A DNA stretch of 64,000 nt. Origin: Euglena gracilis. Taxonomy: Eukaryota; Euglenida; Euglenophyceae; Euglenales. The notes beneath the pieces were generated by a model that had not been told where the DNA came from, ran no database searches, and worked only from the letters and a program-made list of their open reading frames with translations. The stretch covers positions 47,910,086 to 47,974,085 of the forward strand of contig CP154955.1 in assembly GCA_039621445.1 (NCBI GenBank). Reading direction: 5' to 3'. Positions 29,050 to 39,034 of the stretch are shown piece after piece. A program made the position numbers and the translations under genes. The first letter of the stretch is position 1. Each line of letters begins with the position of its first letter.

Positions 29050-29964
29050 ATACGAAAACTGTGTCCAGAACGCAGTTTTCGGCAGCCCGAACCGGCGTTC
29101 TGGAACACAGTTCCGTGGTCCGAACCGGCGTTCTGGACACAGTTGTGGAAACCGTGGATTAGGGGCTCTGGCTTCACGCCCGAACCGGCGTTCAAGGAAC
29201 CCAGGCCAATTTCGCCCTAAATGCCCATTTTTCTAACATTTTGGAGCATTTTTGGGCTCCTTTGGGCGCATGGCCATGTCGATCGGCCAATTGAAGTTTT
29301 CACAGATCTGGTGCCATGTTACCCATCGATCGAAAGCTCTTCTCAAGTGCTTTTGGCAGATGGCCACAGGATTCAGCAATAATCCACACAGCGTTTATTT
29401 TCAGCGATCGTGCATTCCAAAATTTGACATTTTAATTTGTGAAATCCCACACCTGAGGTGCCATACAGCATATCAATCGAAAGCTCTCGCCAAGGCCTTT
29501 CATTTGGTACCCACAGAACTCAGCTATACTGCAGAGCACTCTGAAAATCGCGATCGCATTTTCCGACCCTGTTTGCAAAGTCGAAATTCCGATGTTTCAC
29601 CAGCCATGTTGCCCATCGATCGAAAGCTCTTCTCAAGGGCTTTCAGCAGATGGCCTTAGATTTCAGCCGTGCTGTATGGTATTCTATTTCAAAAATTCCC
29701 TAAATTTGGCCAAATGGAAATTGTTGCACAAAATACCCCAATATATGACCAATTACCCCCCAAAAACTGCTCAGATGTATTGCCACATGTCTACTAACCA
29801 TTTTGAACACTTTTTGGCACTTTTTATTTCCGGTCCCCTGGACGCCATCTTCCCGCCCGAACCGGCGTTCCAGAACGCCGGTTCGGCGCAAAATTTTCTG
29901 CGCCGAACCGGCGTTCTGGAACGCCGGTTCGGGCGTGAAGCCAGAGCCCCAATACACGGTTTCA
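29050..29964. mobile_element. Element with 43-bp terminal inverted repeats, copy 2
   Basis: Inverted repeats 29147-29193 and 29919-29964 (GGAAACCGTGGATTAGGGGC ... CGCCCGAACCGGCG). K2 reads GGGGTTATTGAAGGAGTAGG where K3 has this insert between GGGGTTATT and GGAGTAGG, so the left edge probably lies near 29050. GGCGTTCTGGAACGCCGGTT palindromes are frequent in it. Homologous to 7747-8516. Confidence 0.75.
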
Positions 29965-30131
29965 GGAGTAGGGTTAGGTGCGCACAGGCCATGTTGCGCT
30001 ACATGGCCTGTGCGCACCTAACCCTACTCCTTCAATAACACCATAATGCGCAACATGGCCATGTAGCGCAACATGGCCTGTGCGCACCTAACCACTCCTT
30101 CATAACCCCATATTAGCCCCAAAAAAAGGGC
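29965..30131. repeat. GTAGGGTTAGGTGCGC fold-back, part of K3
   Basis: GGAGTAGGGTTAGGTGCGCA, then CATGTTGCGCTACATGG, then the complement. The same block is inside K2 and recurs at 30311-30480. Confidence 0.8.
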
Positions 30132-30310
30132 TACCACCCCCCCCCCCCCTATATGACCCCCCCCCCCTAGATGACCCCCCTGGGGGGGGCATCTAGGGGG
30201 GGGGGCATGGAGCAGAGCAATTTTTCAGTGGAAAAGTATCCCCCCCCTAAATGACCCCCCCCCCTAGATGACCCTTTGGGGGGTCCTGAAGTCATTTAGG
30301 GGGGGGGGTA
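30132..30310. mobile_element. TA-type MITE, TAAATGACC family (T9), 179 bp
   Basis: TACCACC + C-run + TATATGACC at the left and GTCATTTAGG + G-run + GTA at the right. Internally TAGATGACC + C-runs recur in both orientations. Sits inside K3. Confidence 0.7.
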
Positions 30311-30639
30311 ACATGGGGTTATTGAAGGAGTAGGGTTAGGTGCGCACAGGCCATGTTGCGCTACATGGCCATGTTGCGCAGTATGGGGTTATTGAAGGAC
30401 ACGGCCTGTGCGCACCTAACCCTGCTCCTTCAATAACCCCATATTAGCCAAAAAAAGGGCGTCGTGCGATAACCAAAAGGGGGGGGTATGTCGTGCGATA
30501 ACAGACAAGTACCGAAATTCTTTTGGTACCCCCTTATTGTCCCCCCCCCATATTGTCCGGTCGGGCCTCCCGGGGGGAGGTCGGTGGGACAACAAGGGGG
30601 GGGGGGTGGTATTGGCAGCTCATCAGGGCCTAAGTTTCA

Positions 30640-31230
30640 TGGGGGGTGTACCCCCGCGACCCCCCCGCGACCTACACATGGAGGGTTTCCGCGTCCCAGT
30701 CAGGGATTTTTTTAAGTTTGGCCCCCCGGGGGGGGGGAGGGGGGGGTTAGTGGGGGTGGGTCCGCCGGACCCCCGCCCCCCCCCGGGGGGGGGTACCCCC
30801 CGGAGGGGGGTGGGATATACTTTTCGGCGCCGCAGGCGCCGAAAAAATTCTATTTTTAGCATTTTTCGCGATTTTTCGGCCATTTTTTGTGGGTCCCCCG
30901 GACCCCCCTCCCCCCCCCCCCGGGGGGGGACCCCCCAAGGGGTGGGTGGGTGGGGGGGGCGCCCCCCTCCCCCCCCCCCGGTCTTAAAAAAACCCCTGGT
31001 CCCAGTAGGAGCCAAAAAATGGCACCTAATTAGGAATTGGCACCCAAATTAGGAATCAAAATTGCCAAAAATGTGCGATAATTTCCTAATTGGATCTATT
31101 TTAGGACCCAAAAGTTCTAAAAATAGGTCACATGTGACGTTGTATGTGAGGTCACACTGGTCACACGTGACCCGTCAAAGCTGCCACGTTCCCCCCGCGA
31201 CCCCCCCCCCCGCGACCCGTACACCCCGCA
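30640..31230. repeat. CCCGCGACC/CTAATTAGGAATT repeat, interrupted copy
   Basis: Same repeat as 26330-26640, split at CCCAGT by M2. Divergence between the two copies is small. Confidence 0.8.
30693..31006. mobile_element. CAGGG-ended hAT-like MITE (M2), 298 bp
   Basis: The element is 30701-30998, with perfect 8-bp duplications GTCCCAGT (30693-30700 and 30999-31006). Ends are CAGGGATTTTTTTAAG and the complement of CAGGGGTTTTTTTAAGACC. The interior has C/G runs and the hairpin TTTTCGGCGCCGCAGGCGCC. Empty site at about 26390. Confidence 0.92.
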
Positions 31231-31239
31231 TGGGTCAGA

Positions 31240-31433
31240 GGGTTAACTATTCATGTCCCTGGGGGCCTTGTAGAAATGTCCTATTCTCCCATTTCCTGCC
31301 TGGGGGCCAACAAAAATGTTCGGCCGGGTCCAACAATTGTGTCTGTCAGCTGTCAGCTGTAGCAACACAAGGATGCTATTTTGCAGCCCTCGAAAAATTC
31401 CGAAGCAAAAAGGATTTGCCCTCCAAAACGACT
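31240..31433. other. No gene recognised
   Basis: Unique-looking sequence with TCAGCTGTCAGCTGTAGC. Short open frames only. Confidence 0.35.
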
Positions 31434-31788
31434 TACCATGCCCGCCCCCTAGCTATTCCTGCCCTTTACAGCCCAATGGGAACAGTACGGGGGGGGGGGG
31501 TCCCCCTCCCCCGAGCTATTTCCACACCCGAACCTTGGGCAGCCCAAAAGAGGTCATTTTTGACAACTTTTTGGGATGTTCAAAAAATAGTCAATTTGCG
31601 AAAATATCTTTTTCCCAAATCCCAATCCCAAAAAAAATCCCAATATCCCAAAAAAACGTCGATTTTTGAGCACTTTTTTTGAAAGTTTTTTTTGTAAAAA
31701 AAAAAAACTGCTGTGACAGTGAGGAGTATTCCTGTCCCCCTGTGGGAACAGCTCGGGGGGGGGGGGGCAGCTCGGGTGGGGCATGGTA
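31434..31788. mobile_element. TA-type MITE, TACCATG family (T2), 355 bp
   Basis: TACCATGCCC ... GAGCTATTTCC internal, and GGCATGGTA at the right. Shares GAACAGTACGGGG and GAGCTATTCCC blocks with T1, and its centre (TTTTTGACAACTTTTTGGGATG) matches T1. Confidence 0.75.
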
Positions 31789-32274
31789 GTAGCACAACGG
31801 GTTTTGTTGTTTTGGGGCCAGGCTCCTGGTTGAGGGTTCGCAGTGCCCCCCCCCCCCCGGAGGCTGGACTGCAGCTAGTCCAAATTTGGCCATCGGAAAT
31901 CCTAGCACACCTCCCCCCGGATCGGCCACTCTTGAATGCGCTTATGTTGGCAAGGCAATATTGCCAAAAAAAATCTCAAAAAATTCCAAAAAATTTCTGG
32001 CGCCTTTGGCGCCAGGCCAGCCACTTTTTCATGACTAAGAGGGGGGTGATTATCTTAGGGGAGTGAATGACTGGGGGGGGGGTCATGCGGTAATGGCAAT
32101 GGAAAGTCCATGAAATTTTTCAAAAAGGCTTCACAAGGAGCAAATTGACCTCACGGCGATTTGAACTGCCACTCCTTGGGACGGAACCTCCAGCACTCAT
32201 GCCTTCGGTCCAAACCGTGTACTTTTGACTGATTTTGTTCCAAAAAAAATCCCGGCTCTGTGCGGAATATTGGC
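31789..32274. repeat. M1-like fragments and unassigned DNA
   Basis: 31850-31885 (GGCTGGACTGCAGCTAGTCC) and the hairpin CTGGCGCCTTTGGCGCCAG at 32000-32018 resemble the right half of M1 at 3750-3830. No full element. 32050-32274: nothing recognised. Confidence 0.4.
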
Positions 32275-32385
32275 CATGCTACTTCTGGAGGTCGGGCCGA
32301 CCTGGGTCGGGCCGAACTTTGGCCATGGCTTATCGACCTCTGGAGGTCGGGCCGACCAGGTCGGCCCGACCTCCACTGTACTGCA
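32275..32385. repeat. GGTCGGGCCGACC palindrome cluster
   Basis: GGAGGTCGGGCCGACC occurs at about 32287, 32341 (followed by its complement) and, in shortened form, 32305. The outermost copies are inverted. Confidence 0.7.
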
Positions 32386-32557
32386 ATACCCCCCCATTTT
32401 TAATTTTTAAGCCCCCCCCTCAAAATCTTGGTTCTCTTAATTCAATGTAAAATGCAAGGAAACACATCAAAATGTCCCTAAAAACGTCGGAAAATATCCC
32501 ATATTGAAAAAAGAGGGGGTGAAAGGCCAAATCAGTTGAGTTCCATGGCCAACCCCA

Positions 32558-32667
32558 AACCATAATCCTAACCCTAACCCTAACCCTAAACCTAACCCTA
32601 TCCGTAACCCTGACCCTATCCCTAACTGTATCCCTAACTCTAACCGTAACCCTGACCCTAACCCTAC
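32558..32667. repeat. Degenerate interstitial telomere-like tract (CCCTAA)n
   Basis: About 18 hexamers of CCCTAA and one-base variants (CCCTGA, CCGTAA, CCCTAT). This suggests a TTAGGG-type telomere in the source genome, or a tract seeded by the TTAGGTGCGC repeats of this window. T3 begins at its final CCCTA. Confidence 0.85.
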
Positions 32668-33068
32668 CATGCCCCCCCCCCCTTTACTGTTCCCCCCCCC
32701 TTGCTGTTCCCATTGGGGGGACGGGAACAGTACAGTGTCATAGCACTTTTTGCAAAGGATTCTTGGAACACAAGGCAAAAAGGGGAATTTTTTGGTCGGT
32801 TTTAGGTGCTCTCAATCCCACCAAAATCCAACCCAATGCCAAAATGGATGTTGTGGAGGTGCAATTTTCAAGCATGTACACCAAAAAAGCTTCATTTTGG
32901 CATTTTAGGTGGCCTTTTGGGTCCAACTTGGTTGGTTGGTTTTTGGCCCATGGGAACAGTAGGGGGGGGCACCTCGTCCCCCCCCCCCTTACTGTTCCCC
33001 CCCCTTACTGTTCCCATAGACCCAAAAGGGGGCCACGGAACGGGAACAGTAAGAGGGGGGGGCATGTA
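32665..33068. mobile_element. TA-type MITE, TACCATG family (T3), 404 bp
   Basis: TACCATG + C-run + TTTACTGTTCCCC at the left, GGGAACAGTAAG + G-run + CATGTA at the right. Nearly identical internally to T4 at 36346 (CAGTGTCATAGCACTTTTTG, CTCTCAATCCCACCAAAATC). Inserted at the edge of the telomere-like tract. Confidence 0.82.
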
Positions 33069-33451
33069 CTCCATGTACGTATACATCGCGCACATTACCA
33101 AAAATCCCCTGGTGTGTGCAAAATAAGGAGGGCCAAAGCGCGCTCCCCAATGAACCCCGATATGCAAATTTATTCGGCCTACGGCCTCCTCCGGGGGGGG
33201 GGGGCTGCTGCCCCCCCCCGGACCCCCCCCACCTGAAATAACAAAATCCCTCTGTGTGTGCAAGGCCAAAAATAATTGAGAATATGCATTCAAAAAAATT
33301 TTTGTACAAAACCTCGTGGGCGTTATTTCCCGTTCCCCCCCCCCTGTAAAAGCATTTTTAAAATTATATTAAAAAAAACAAACAGATTCCAAAAAAACAA
33401 GTTACCAACCATGTTTCCGATGTTTATTGTTTCCCCCTCAGTAAATGAGCC
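33069..33451. other. No gene recognised
   Basis: C/G runs near 33195-33225 and the wording TGAAATAACAAAATCCC that also flanks T1. Confidence 0.4.
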
Positions 33452-33520
33452 ATGGCTGATTTTGATCCTTTTTCGGATGATGTCTCTTCCCCAGCTCCTG
33501 TTGCCCCCTCAAGTGACCAG
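33452..33520 (+). CDS. First exon, possible clathrin-light-chain or DPF-type endocytic protein
   Basis: ATG at 33452 opens MADFDPFSDDVSSPAPVAPS then SDQ, followed by GTTGGT as donor (33521). Clathrin light chains typically start M-A-D/E-x-D-P-F, and the DPF motif is shared by endocytic adaptors; this is the only basis for the name. The next candidate exon is at 33745-33996. Preceding CCCCCTCAG is an intron-like acceptor, so there may be a 5' untranslated exon upstream. Confidence 0.4.
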
Positions 33521-33744
33521 GTTGGTTCCATTCATTGGTTTCGTCTCCATTTGGGGTTCAGTTGGTTTTGAGGGTAACTCTTTTGTGAGAATTTGTGGCT
33601 TATATGCGGAAGTTTGCCCATTTTTGTGTAAATATCTTGTGGTCTTTCCAGCCTGCCCGGTCTCTGAGCTGGAACCTGTGTGGAGCTGTGTGATTGGGTG
33701 TTTCTACCCCAAACAAAAACAAAGGGGTGGAGTGGCATGTCAGT

Positions 33745-33996
33745 TCCAAAGAAACGGCCTGTGCTTGACCTTGATTTCTTCTTGGCGGCGACGCCTGCTG
33801 CTGCTGCTCCCAAGCCCAGTGCTTTCCAGCACCAACAACAGGCAGCCCCAAAGGCTGCAGCCCCGGCAAAAGTGGAGGTGAAAAAGTCCGTGGACCAGCC
33901 CAGGGTCGTCGGGAGAGATGCGTCATCCGGGGAGATTTCCATGCAGGAGTGCACTCTTGATTTCAATCGGGATGGGTGTGGAAGGACATTTCGGAA
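33745..33996 (+). CDS. Second candidate exon of the DPF-type gene, truncated
   Basis: Frame VPKKRPVLDLDFFLAATPAA, then AAPKPSAFQHQQQAAPKAAA and KVEVKKSVDQPRVVGRDASS: Ala/Pro/Gln-rich low complexity between charged ends, as in disordered tails. Possible acceptors are GTGGAG or TGTCAG near 33735-33750, but the phase does not fit the exon at 33452 without adjustment, so the pairing is tentative. The frame runs into the terminus of composite repeat C3 at 33999. Confidence 0.35.
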
Positions 33997-33998
33997 AC

Positions 33999-34715
33999 CA
34001 GGTTTTGAATAGTGCTGAGCTCTTGATGAGCGCGCACACACCCCTTCATTGACCCCTCCATACATACCGGCCCACTCCATGGAGCTCTTTTGACTGAAAT
34101 CCATGGGTTTTGTGCCAGAAACAGGGCGCTGGCGGGTCGAAAAACGCTCATTTTCGGCTCAAAAACAGTTTTTTTCTGGGTCCGGGAGGCCAAAAAACAT
34201 CGTTTCGGGCAAAAAAATTCAATTTTTTGGACTTTTTTTGGCCGAAAATGGCCAAGTCGAACAGTGGAAAAAGTGTACAAAATGGCCTAAAATGGCCAAA
34301 ACTGGTCGAAAAACGGCCGTGTCTCGGGCTAGGCGGTGAGCTGCGGGGAAACCAAAATCCCAGTACATAGAGTGTTCCAAGGGCTTCAATTTAGGTCTCC
34401 GGACATTTCCTTTGATTTTGCATCATTTTCGAGAAATTTTGAAAACATCGATTTTTTGACCCCCGCCCCCCGAAAACGACTAAGTCGAACAGTGGGAAAA
34501 GCGTACAAGCCATCTGCGCCGAAAACGGCCGTATCTCGGGCTGGGCGGGGAGTTGCGGGGAAATCAAAATACCGATAGATGGGGCGTTCCAAGGCATTCA
34601 AATTAGGTCTCCGGACATTTCCTCTGATTTGGCTTCATTTTGGAGATATTTTGAAAATTGACATTTTTTTGACCGAAATGGCAGAGTCCAAAGGGGGGGG
34701 GCTTATCCAGGGGGG
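33999..34715 (-). repeat. Composite repeat copy C3
   Basis: Begins with the shared terminus in reverse (ACCAGGTTTTGAATAGTGC), then one 162-type unit (34120-34235), then two 200-type units (TCTCGGGC at 34321 and 34533), and breaks off at the microsatellite. Confidence 0.85.
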
Positions 34716-34723
34716 GCGGGTAA

Positions 34724-34724
<1 letters not shown>

Positions 34725-34774
<50 letters not shown>

Positions 34775-34778
34775 ATGT
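34725..34778. repeat. (AT)n microsatellite
   Basis: About 20 AT units followed by GTATGTATATG. Confidence 0.95.
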
Positions 34779-35439
34779 AGCTGCCACCGGGGAAAAGGGG
34801 GGAGGTTGAACCAGTTTTTGAAAAAGCTGAGCTCTTTACCTTGCGGTTTTCACTGTAAAACCAAAAAATGGAGGGCCAGAGGCTCTTTCTTATGAAGAAA
34901 GCGGTACTTGCGCGCCTGTAACCAAAAACAGGCTCGGGTCAGTAGGCCAAAAGCTCTTTTTGGGAAAAAGATTTTTTCCCGACTTTTTTTGGTGCTTTTT
35001 TTCACTCAGCGCCAAAAACAGGCTTTCCGGGTCCAGTAGGCCAAGAGCATTGTTTGGGGCAAAATTTTTTTGATTTTCGACTTTTTGACTGCTTTTTCAA
35101 ATGATGATGATGATGTTTGGGCCAAAAAAAAATTTGACGCTGGTGGGTGGGCCCCAAAACATCGTTCGGGTTTCGGGATTTTTTTTGATTTTACTTTTTC
35201 GATTTTTGAACTGCCATGGCTTCAGAATGATATGATGATAATTCAGAAGGGCCAAATGAAAAAAATTTCAAAGCGCATTTTTTCGAGTATTGGGTGGGCA
35301 CCACTTTCTAAAGATACCATATCGTTCCCGTGTCGACCTTTTTCTTGTTTTTTTTTTGTTTTAATTTTTTTTTTTTTTCTTTTTTGGTCGGCTTGCGCCA
35401 TTTTGGGGGGGGCTTTTGGATTTCTTATTGGTTCTTGGG
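34779..35439. repeat. Decayed satellite-like sequence
   Basis: Wording such as CAAAAACAGGCT, GGGTCCAGTAGGCCAA and AACATCGTTCGGGTTTCGGG echoes the 162-bp unit in scattered, diverged form. (GAT)n near 35100. No gene. Confidence 0.4.
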
Positions 35440-35715
35440 GGGGTATTTGGGGGGTCGGTGACCTCTTATCTCTGTACCACCGGCGAAACCCCCCCCCGAA
35501 CCCCCCCCCCGGGTCGGGGCCACCAGGAGAACCGACGGATTATCACCATGATCCCGGCCTGGTTCCCAAATTTTCTTTTCTTCAGTCGCGAGCGACTGGA
35601 TTCCTAGTATATACATACATCTATATCTATATATCTACATACATATCTATATATATCTCTATATATCTACATACATATCTATATATACATATATATATAT
35701 ATATATATAAGAGCT
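35440..35715 (+). repeat. Composite-repeat head with microsatellite
   Basis: Head features in plus orientation (GGTCGGGGCCACC, CGACGGATTATCACCATGAT, CAGTCGCGAGCGACTGG at about 35583), then CCTAGTATATACATAC grading into a (TATATATCTACATACA)n microsatellite to 35709, then AGAGCTCAGCGACCCC, the reverse of the usual start. Confidence 0.75.
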
Positions 35716-35874
35716 CAGCGACCCCCCCCCCCCTGGCTCATTGCCTCCCCCCTCCCCCGCTTGTTGGCCATTTGGGCTGTTGGGGTTGACCCCCCTTTTT
35801 GAGGCATTTTGGTTTGGTTGCTCATTGGGGTCCCGGGCGGATGATTGGCGATGACAATCCCAGAGGTCGGGCCG

Positions 35875-36010
35875 ACCACACTTCTCACCCCCCCCCCAAA
35901 GTGTTCCCTCCAAAGTGGCAAAAATGTTTTGGCGAAATTTGGTTTAACCCCCAACGGGGCCACTTTTTTTTCTGATGCCAAAGGACCAGATTGAAATCCC
36001 CCCCCCCAAG
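35875..36010. repeat. AAAGTGGCC/C-tract repeat
   Basis: CTCACC + C-run + AAAGTGTTCCC at the left, GGGGCCACTTTT and a C-run at the right. Family of 11405 and 40006. Limits approximate. Confidence 0.4.
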
Positions 36011-36116
36011 CATCCCGATCCCCATTTGTCTGATTTGGGGTCCCATGGCACCTGTCAGGGGTATCTTTTTTCCATATTTTGTTCCTTTTAAGTCTTTTGA
36101 TTGCTTGTTTCTTCAA

Positions 36117-36270
36117 GAGTCCGGTGACCCTGCTGTTGACCATCATGGACATGCTTGGTGGTTTGGAATCTGGTAACAAGAAGACCAGTCCTTCGTCACA
36201 GCATGGGGAGGGAGAGTCATCTCCTCTGTCTTTGAAAGCGATGAGCAAGCACATGCCTACACTGAATTAG
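36117..36270 (+). CDS. Terminal exon, unknown protein
   Basis: After the polypyrimidine acceptor TTGCTTGTTTCTTCAAG (ending 36116) the frame reads SPVTLLLTIMDMLGGLESGN, KKTSPSSQHGEGESSPLSLK, AMSKHMPTLN and stops at 36268-36270. A hydrophobic start followed by a Ser-rich polar tail. Acceptor, open frame and stop together make a credible last exon. The upstream exon was not found. Confidence 0.5.
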
Positions 36271-36345
36271 CTCTGTTGCTGCTGTACCTCTTGTGTAATT
36301 TTTCTTGGGTAATTTCTCCCATATTTTGCCAATCTTACCTGTTGA

Positions 36346-36758
36346 TACCATGCCCCCCCTTTACTGTTCCCCCCCCCCTTACTGTTCCCATTGGGGGGAC
36401 GGGAACAGTACAGTGTCATAGCACTTTTTGTAAAGGATTCTTGGAACACAAGGCAAAAGGGGGATTTTTTTGGTCGGTTTTAGGTGCTCTCAATCCCACC
36501 AAAATCCAACCCAATGCCAAAATATGCCAAAATGGATGTTGTGGAGGTGCGATTTTCAAGCATGTAAACCAAAAAAGCTTCATTTTGGCATTTTAGGTGG
36601 CCTTTTGGGTCTAACTTGGTTGGTTGGTTCATGGCCCATGGGAACAGTGAGGGGGGGGGGGAGCTCGTCCCCCCCCCTTACTGTTCCCCCCCCTTACTTT
36701 CCCATGGACCCAAAAGGGGGCCACGGGACGGGAACAGTGAGGGGGGGGGGGCATGGTA
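36346..36758. mobile_element. TA-type MITE, TACCATG family (T4), 413 bp
   Basis: TACCATG + C-run + TTTACTGTTCC at the left, GGAACAGTGAGG + G-run + CATGGTA at the right. Close sister of T3 through its whole length, so both moved recently or from the same source. Confidence 0.85.
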
Positions 36759-36764
36759 ATGTGC

Positions 36765-36850
36765 CCCACTGGGCGTCATGTCAAGTCATAGAACCCCACC
36801 TATGGGGTCCTGAAAGCCAGTTATGTGCAGTGACGCCCAGTCATTTTTAC
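36765..36850. repeat. Inverted ACTGGGCGTCA pair
   Basis: CCACTGGGCGTCATG at 36765-36780 and GTGACGCCCAGTCA at 36829-36842 face each other across about 50 bases, with CACCTATGGGGTCC in between. Confidence 0.65.
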
Positions 36851-37616
36851 ATAGGTGTTTGTTGGTTGTGGGCAGTCAGCCGACTGCCCACCACCCACTT
36901 TAATGTACGAGCGGGTCAAGTTCAAATCACCCCAAAACCGATAAGAAGGCGGGGTGCGGTGCGGGGGGGGGGGGGGCAGCCCCTGCCAAGGTGCCATAGG
37001 CCGACTAAGTTCACAAACAAAGGTATTTACACGTGACATAACCCGAGGCTGGATTTTGCATATTTTTTATGTTGATTTGCACATTTGCGCAAATTTCTGA
37101 AATATTTCATTTCGGCTGTGTGGCTCTGGGGGGTTTGAAAACACGGTGACAAGAGAGTGCAAAAAATGAGCCACGTTTTGTTTTTGGCGGTGTGACCCCT
37201 GGGACTTTGGCCAAAAATGGTGTTTTTTGGGGGTCCAAAGATGGACGTTGCCCCCCCCCCCCCGGAAGTGGAAAAAAAACAGAAAAAAAAAGAAGAGGCA
37301 CAGGAATGGGACCTTTTCTGCCCTTTGCACTTTTCGGCTGTTTTTCCAGCTGTCCCCGAGCTCCCAGCGGTGTGCGTCCTGGGTTTTTGCCGGACTTCTT
37401 TGCTTGCGGTGCCTTGGTGTGGTGTTTTTGGGTTGTTAAAGAGCGGGGAGTAAGTGCCGGGGGGTGTGGGTGTGGTGTGACCGAGCCGGCGGGAAGAACG
37501 CAGGGTAAGGAAGGAACTGGGGCTGGGTAAGCAAATGAACCACCAATGGAGGAGTAAAAAAGCGACTTCATTTAGCCCTCCAACAGCTTCCGTTCGTGGC
37601 TTCTGAATGGGTTCAA
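36851..37616. other. No secure gene
   Basis: Partial GTCAGCCGACTGCC repeat at 36870, C/G runs at 36962 and 37248. Long minus-strand frames at 37107-37571 are Pro/Lys-rich low complexity. Confidence 0.35.
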
Positions 37617-37900
37617 CCCAAATGACAACACCGTCTCCTCTGGCACATGGCATTATGGTGCCGTTTCTGGTTCATTGACAGGCCCCACAAAATTTTGGAA
37701 ACAGAGGATCTCCTGAAGGTGGGGGCAGCTACCCGATAACGGCACACATCCGCTGGCACCGATTTTGGGATCCCAAGGGCCCTGCCACTGGCCTGCGGCC
37801 TGGGGTCTGGTGCTGCAGCCACATCAGCTGCTGATGCTTCAGCACCCACCAGACCGGAATCGACCTCCTCGGTGCAACAAAACCCAGCTTTAGCTTTATT
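37617..37900 (-). CDS. Putative exon, unknown protein
   Basis: Minus-strand frame AGFCCTEEVDSGLVGAEASA, ADVAAAPDPRPQASGRALGI, PKSVPADVCRYRVAAPTFRR then SSVSKILWGLSMNQKRHHNA. Balanced composition, Ala-rich then basic, with ordinary codon use. Upstream it runs into the GCGCATTTT repeat. No family recognised; exon limits unresolved. Confidence 0.4.
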
Positions 37901-37965
37901 ACGCAACCGGGGCGTGAGACTGGGGGGATGATGCACCAGGGGGGGCATGCAGGGGGGGGGGGGAA

Positions 37966-38225
37966 TGCGTTTCGCATTTTTGCGCATTTTTTTGCGCATT
38001 TTTGTCAATTTTTCAAAAATGCGCATTTTTGCGCATTTTTGCGCATTTTTTGTGAATTTTTTGCAATTCCCCCCATTTTTGCACATTGTCCATTTTTTTG
38101 CGCATTTTTTGCGCATTTTTTGCCCAATTTTGCACATTTTCAATTTTTGCGCCTTTTTTGCGCATTTTTTTCGCCCAATTTTGCACATTTTCAATTTTGC
38201 GCCTTTTTTGCACATTTTCCACCCA
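37966..38225. repeat. GCGCATTTTTT simple repeat
   Basis: About 20 degenerate units of (T)n-GCGCA or GCCCAA; a smaller cluster lies at 38403-38440. Translations on both strands are artefacts. Confidence 0.85.
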
Positions 38226-38459
38226 AATCACATGCTCACCGAATTTTGCCCACGTTCAACTGAGCCATTTCTGTAACCAACGAACCCATTTTCGCACTTT
38301 TTTTGGCCAAAATGCCTGCATTTCAGCTCTTTTTGGTGATTTTGGTTTAGTTTTGGGTTTACTGTTGGAAATTTGTTTTTCCCTTAGGAATGTCACAAAC
38401 TCAGCGCATTTTTTGCGCATTTTTTTGCGCATTTTTTCCCCGTCCAGCGCATTCCCCCC

Positions 38460-39034
38460 CCCCCTGTGTGGTGCCAGTGCATGGCAACCAACAGCTGGAG
38501 AAAGGTAGCCCTGAAACACGTGTTATTTTAGGTACAAGGAAGTTTTGAATTTCTACCACTGTTTGCATGAAAGCTGTGGGACTCACTCCCCACAAATTTT
38601 GCACAAGAACCGGTGTTTTTTTTTGCGTTTTTCAAGGGAAAAATGGTGGAGAATAACCAGAAAACGGACTCCGGCCCAACACATCCCGGGTATTTCAGGT
38701 GCCAAATTTTGACTCCTTGCAACACAGTATTGTTTCAGAAAAGGTGTCGAACAGTCACAGGTCGTTGCACGTCATCAATCCATTACGCTTAATTGCCAAA
38801 CGGATGAGGCCAAAACAACCGGCCATGTGGGCCAGGGAACAGCAGTGTGAATGTGCACCCATAAGGCAGGCAAATTTTGGCCAGTCAGATGCCGTGTTCA
38901 AGTGAACATTACACACTACCTCTCACCACAAATTTCATCACCACGTAATCGTCGTGCAACTCAATGGTTGGCATGAGGAATTGCGTTCGCCAGCCGTCAC
39001 GGATGAGGAGATGGTATCGTAAAACTGATGTGTG
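38460..39034. other. No gene recognised
   Basis: Possible short coding at 38700-38905 (plus) without a motif. Nothing else. Confidence 0.35.

Larger units (their letters stand above)
28955..30521. mobile_element. GGTACTTGTC element (K3), 1551 bp
   Basis: The element is 28963-30513, with perfect 8-bp duplications GAAATTCT (28955-28962 and 30514-30521). Ends are GGCACTTGTCTGTTATCG and the complement of GGTACTTGTCTGTTATCG. The host is a T7-like element, whose uninterrupted form is at 19915-19940. K3 has itself received the 43-bp-TIR element (29147-29964) and a TA element (30132-30310). Confidence 0.92.
28873..30611. mobile_element. TA-type element (T8), ACAATAAGGGG family, loaded with inserts
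   Basis: Left TACCCCC + C-run + TTATTG, right CAACAAGGGG + G-run + GGTGGTA. Beyond the TA, GAGCTGCCAAT (28857) and ATTGGCAGCTC (30611) form a further inverted pair. Its interior equals T7 (19829-20008) interrupted by K3. Confidence 0.7.
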
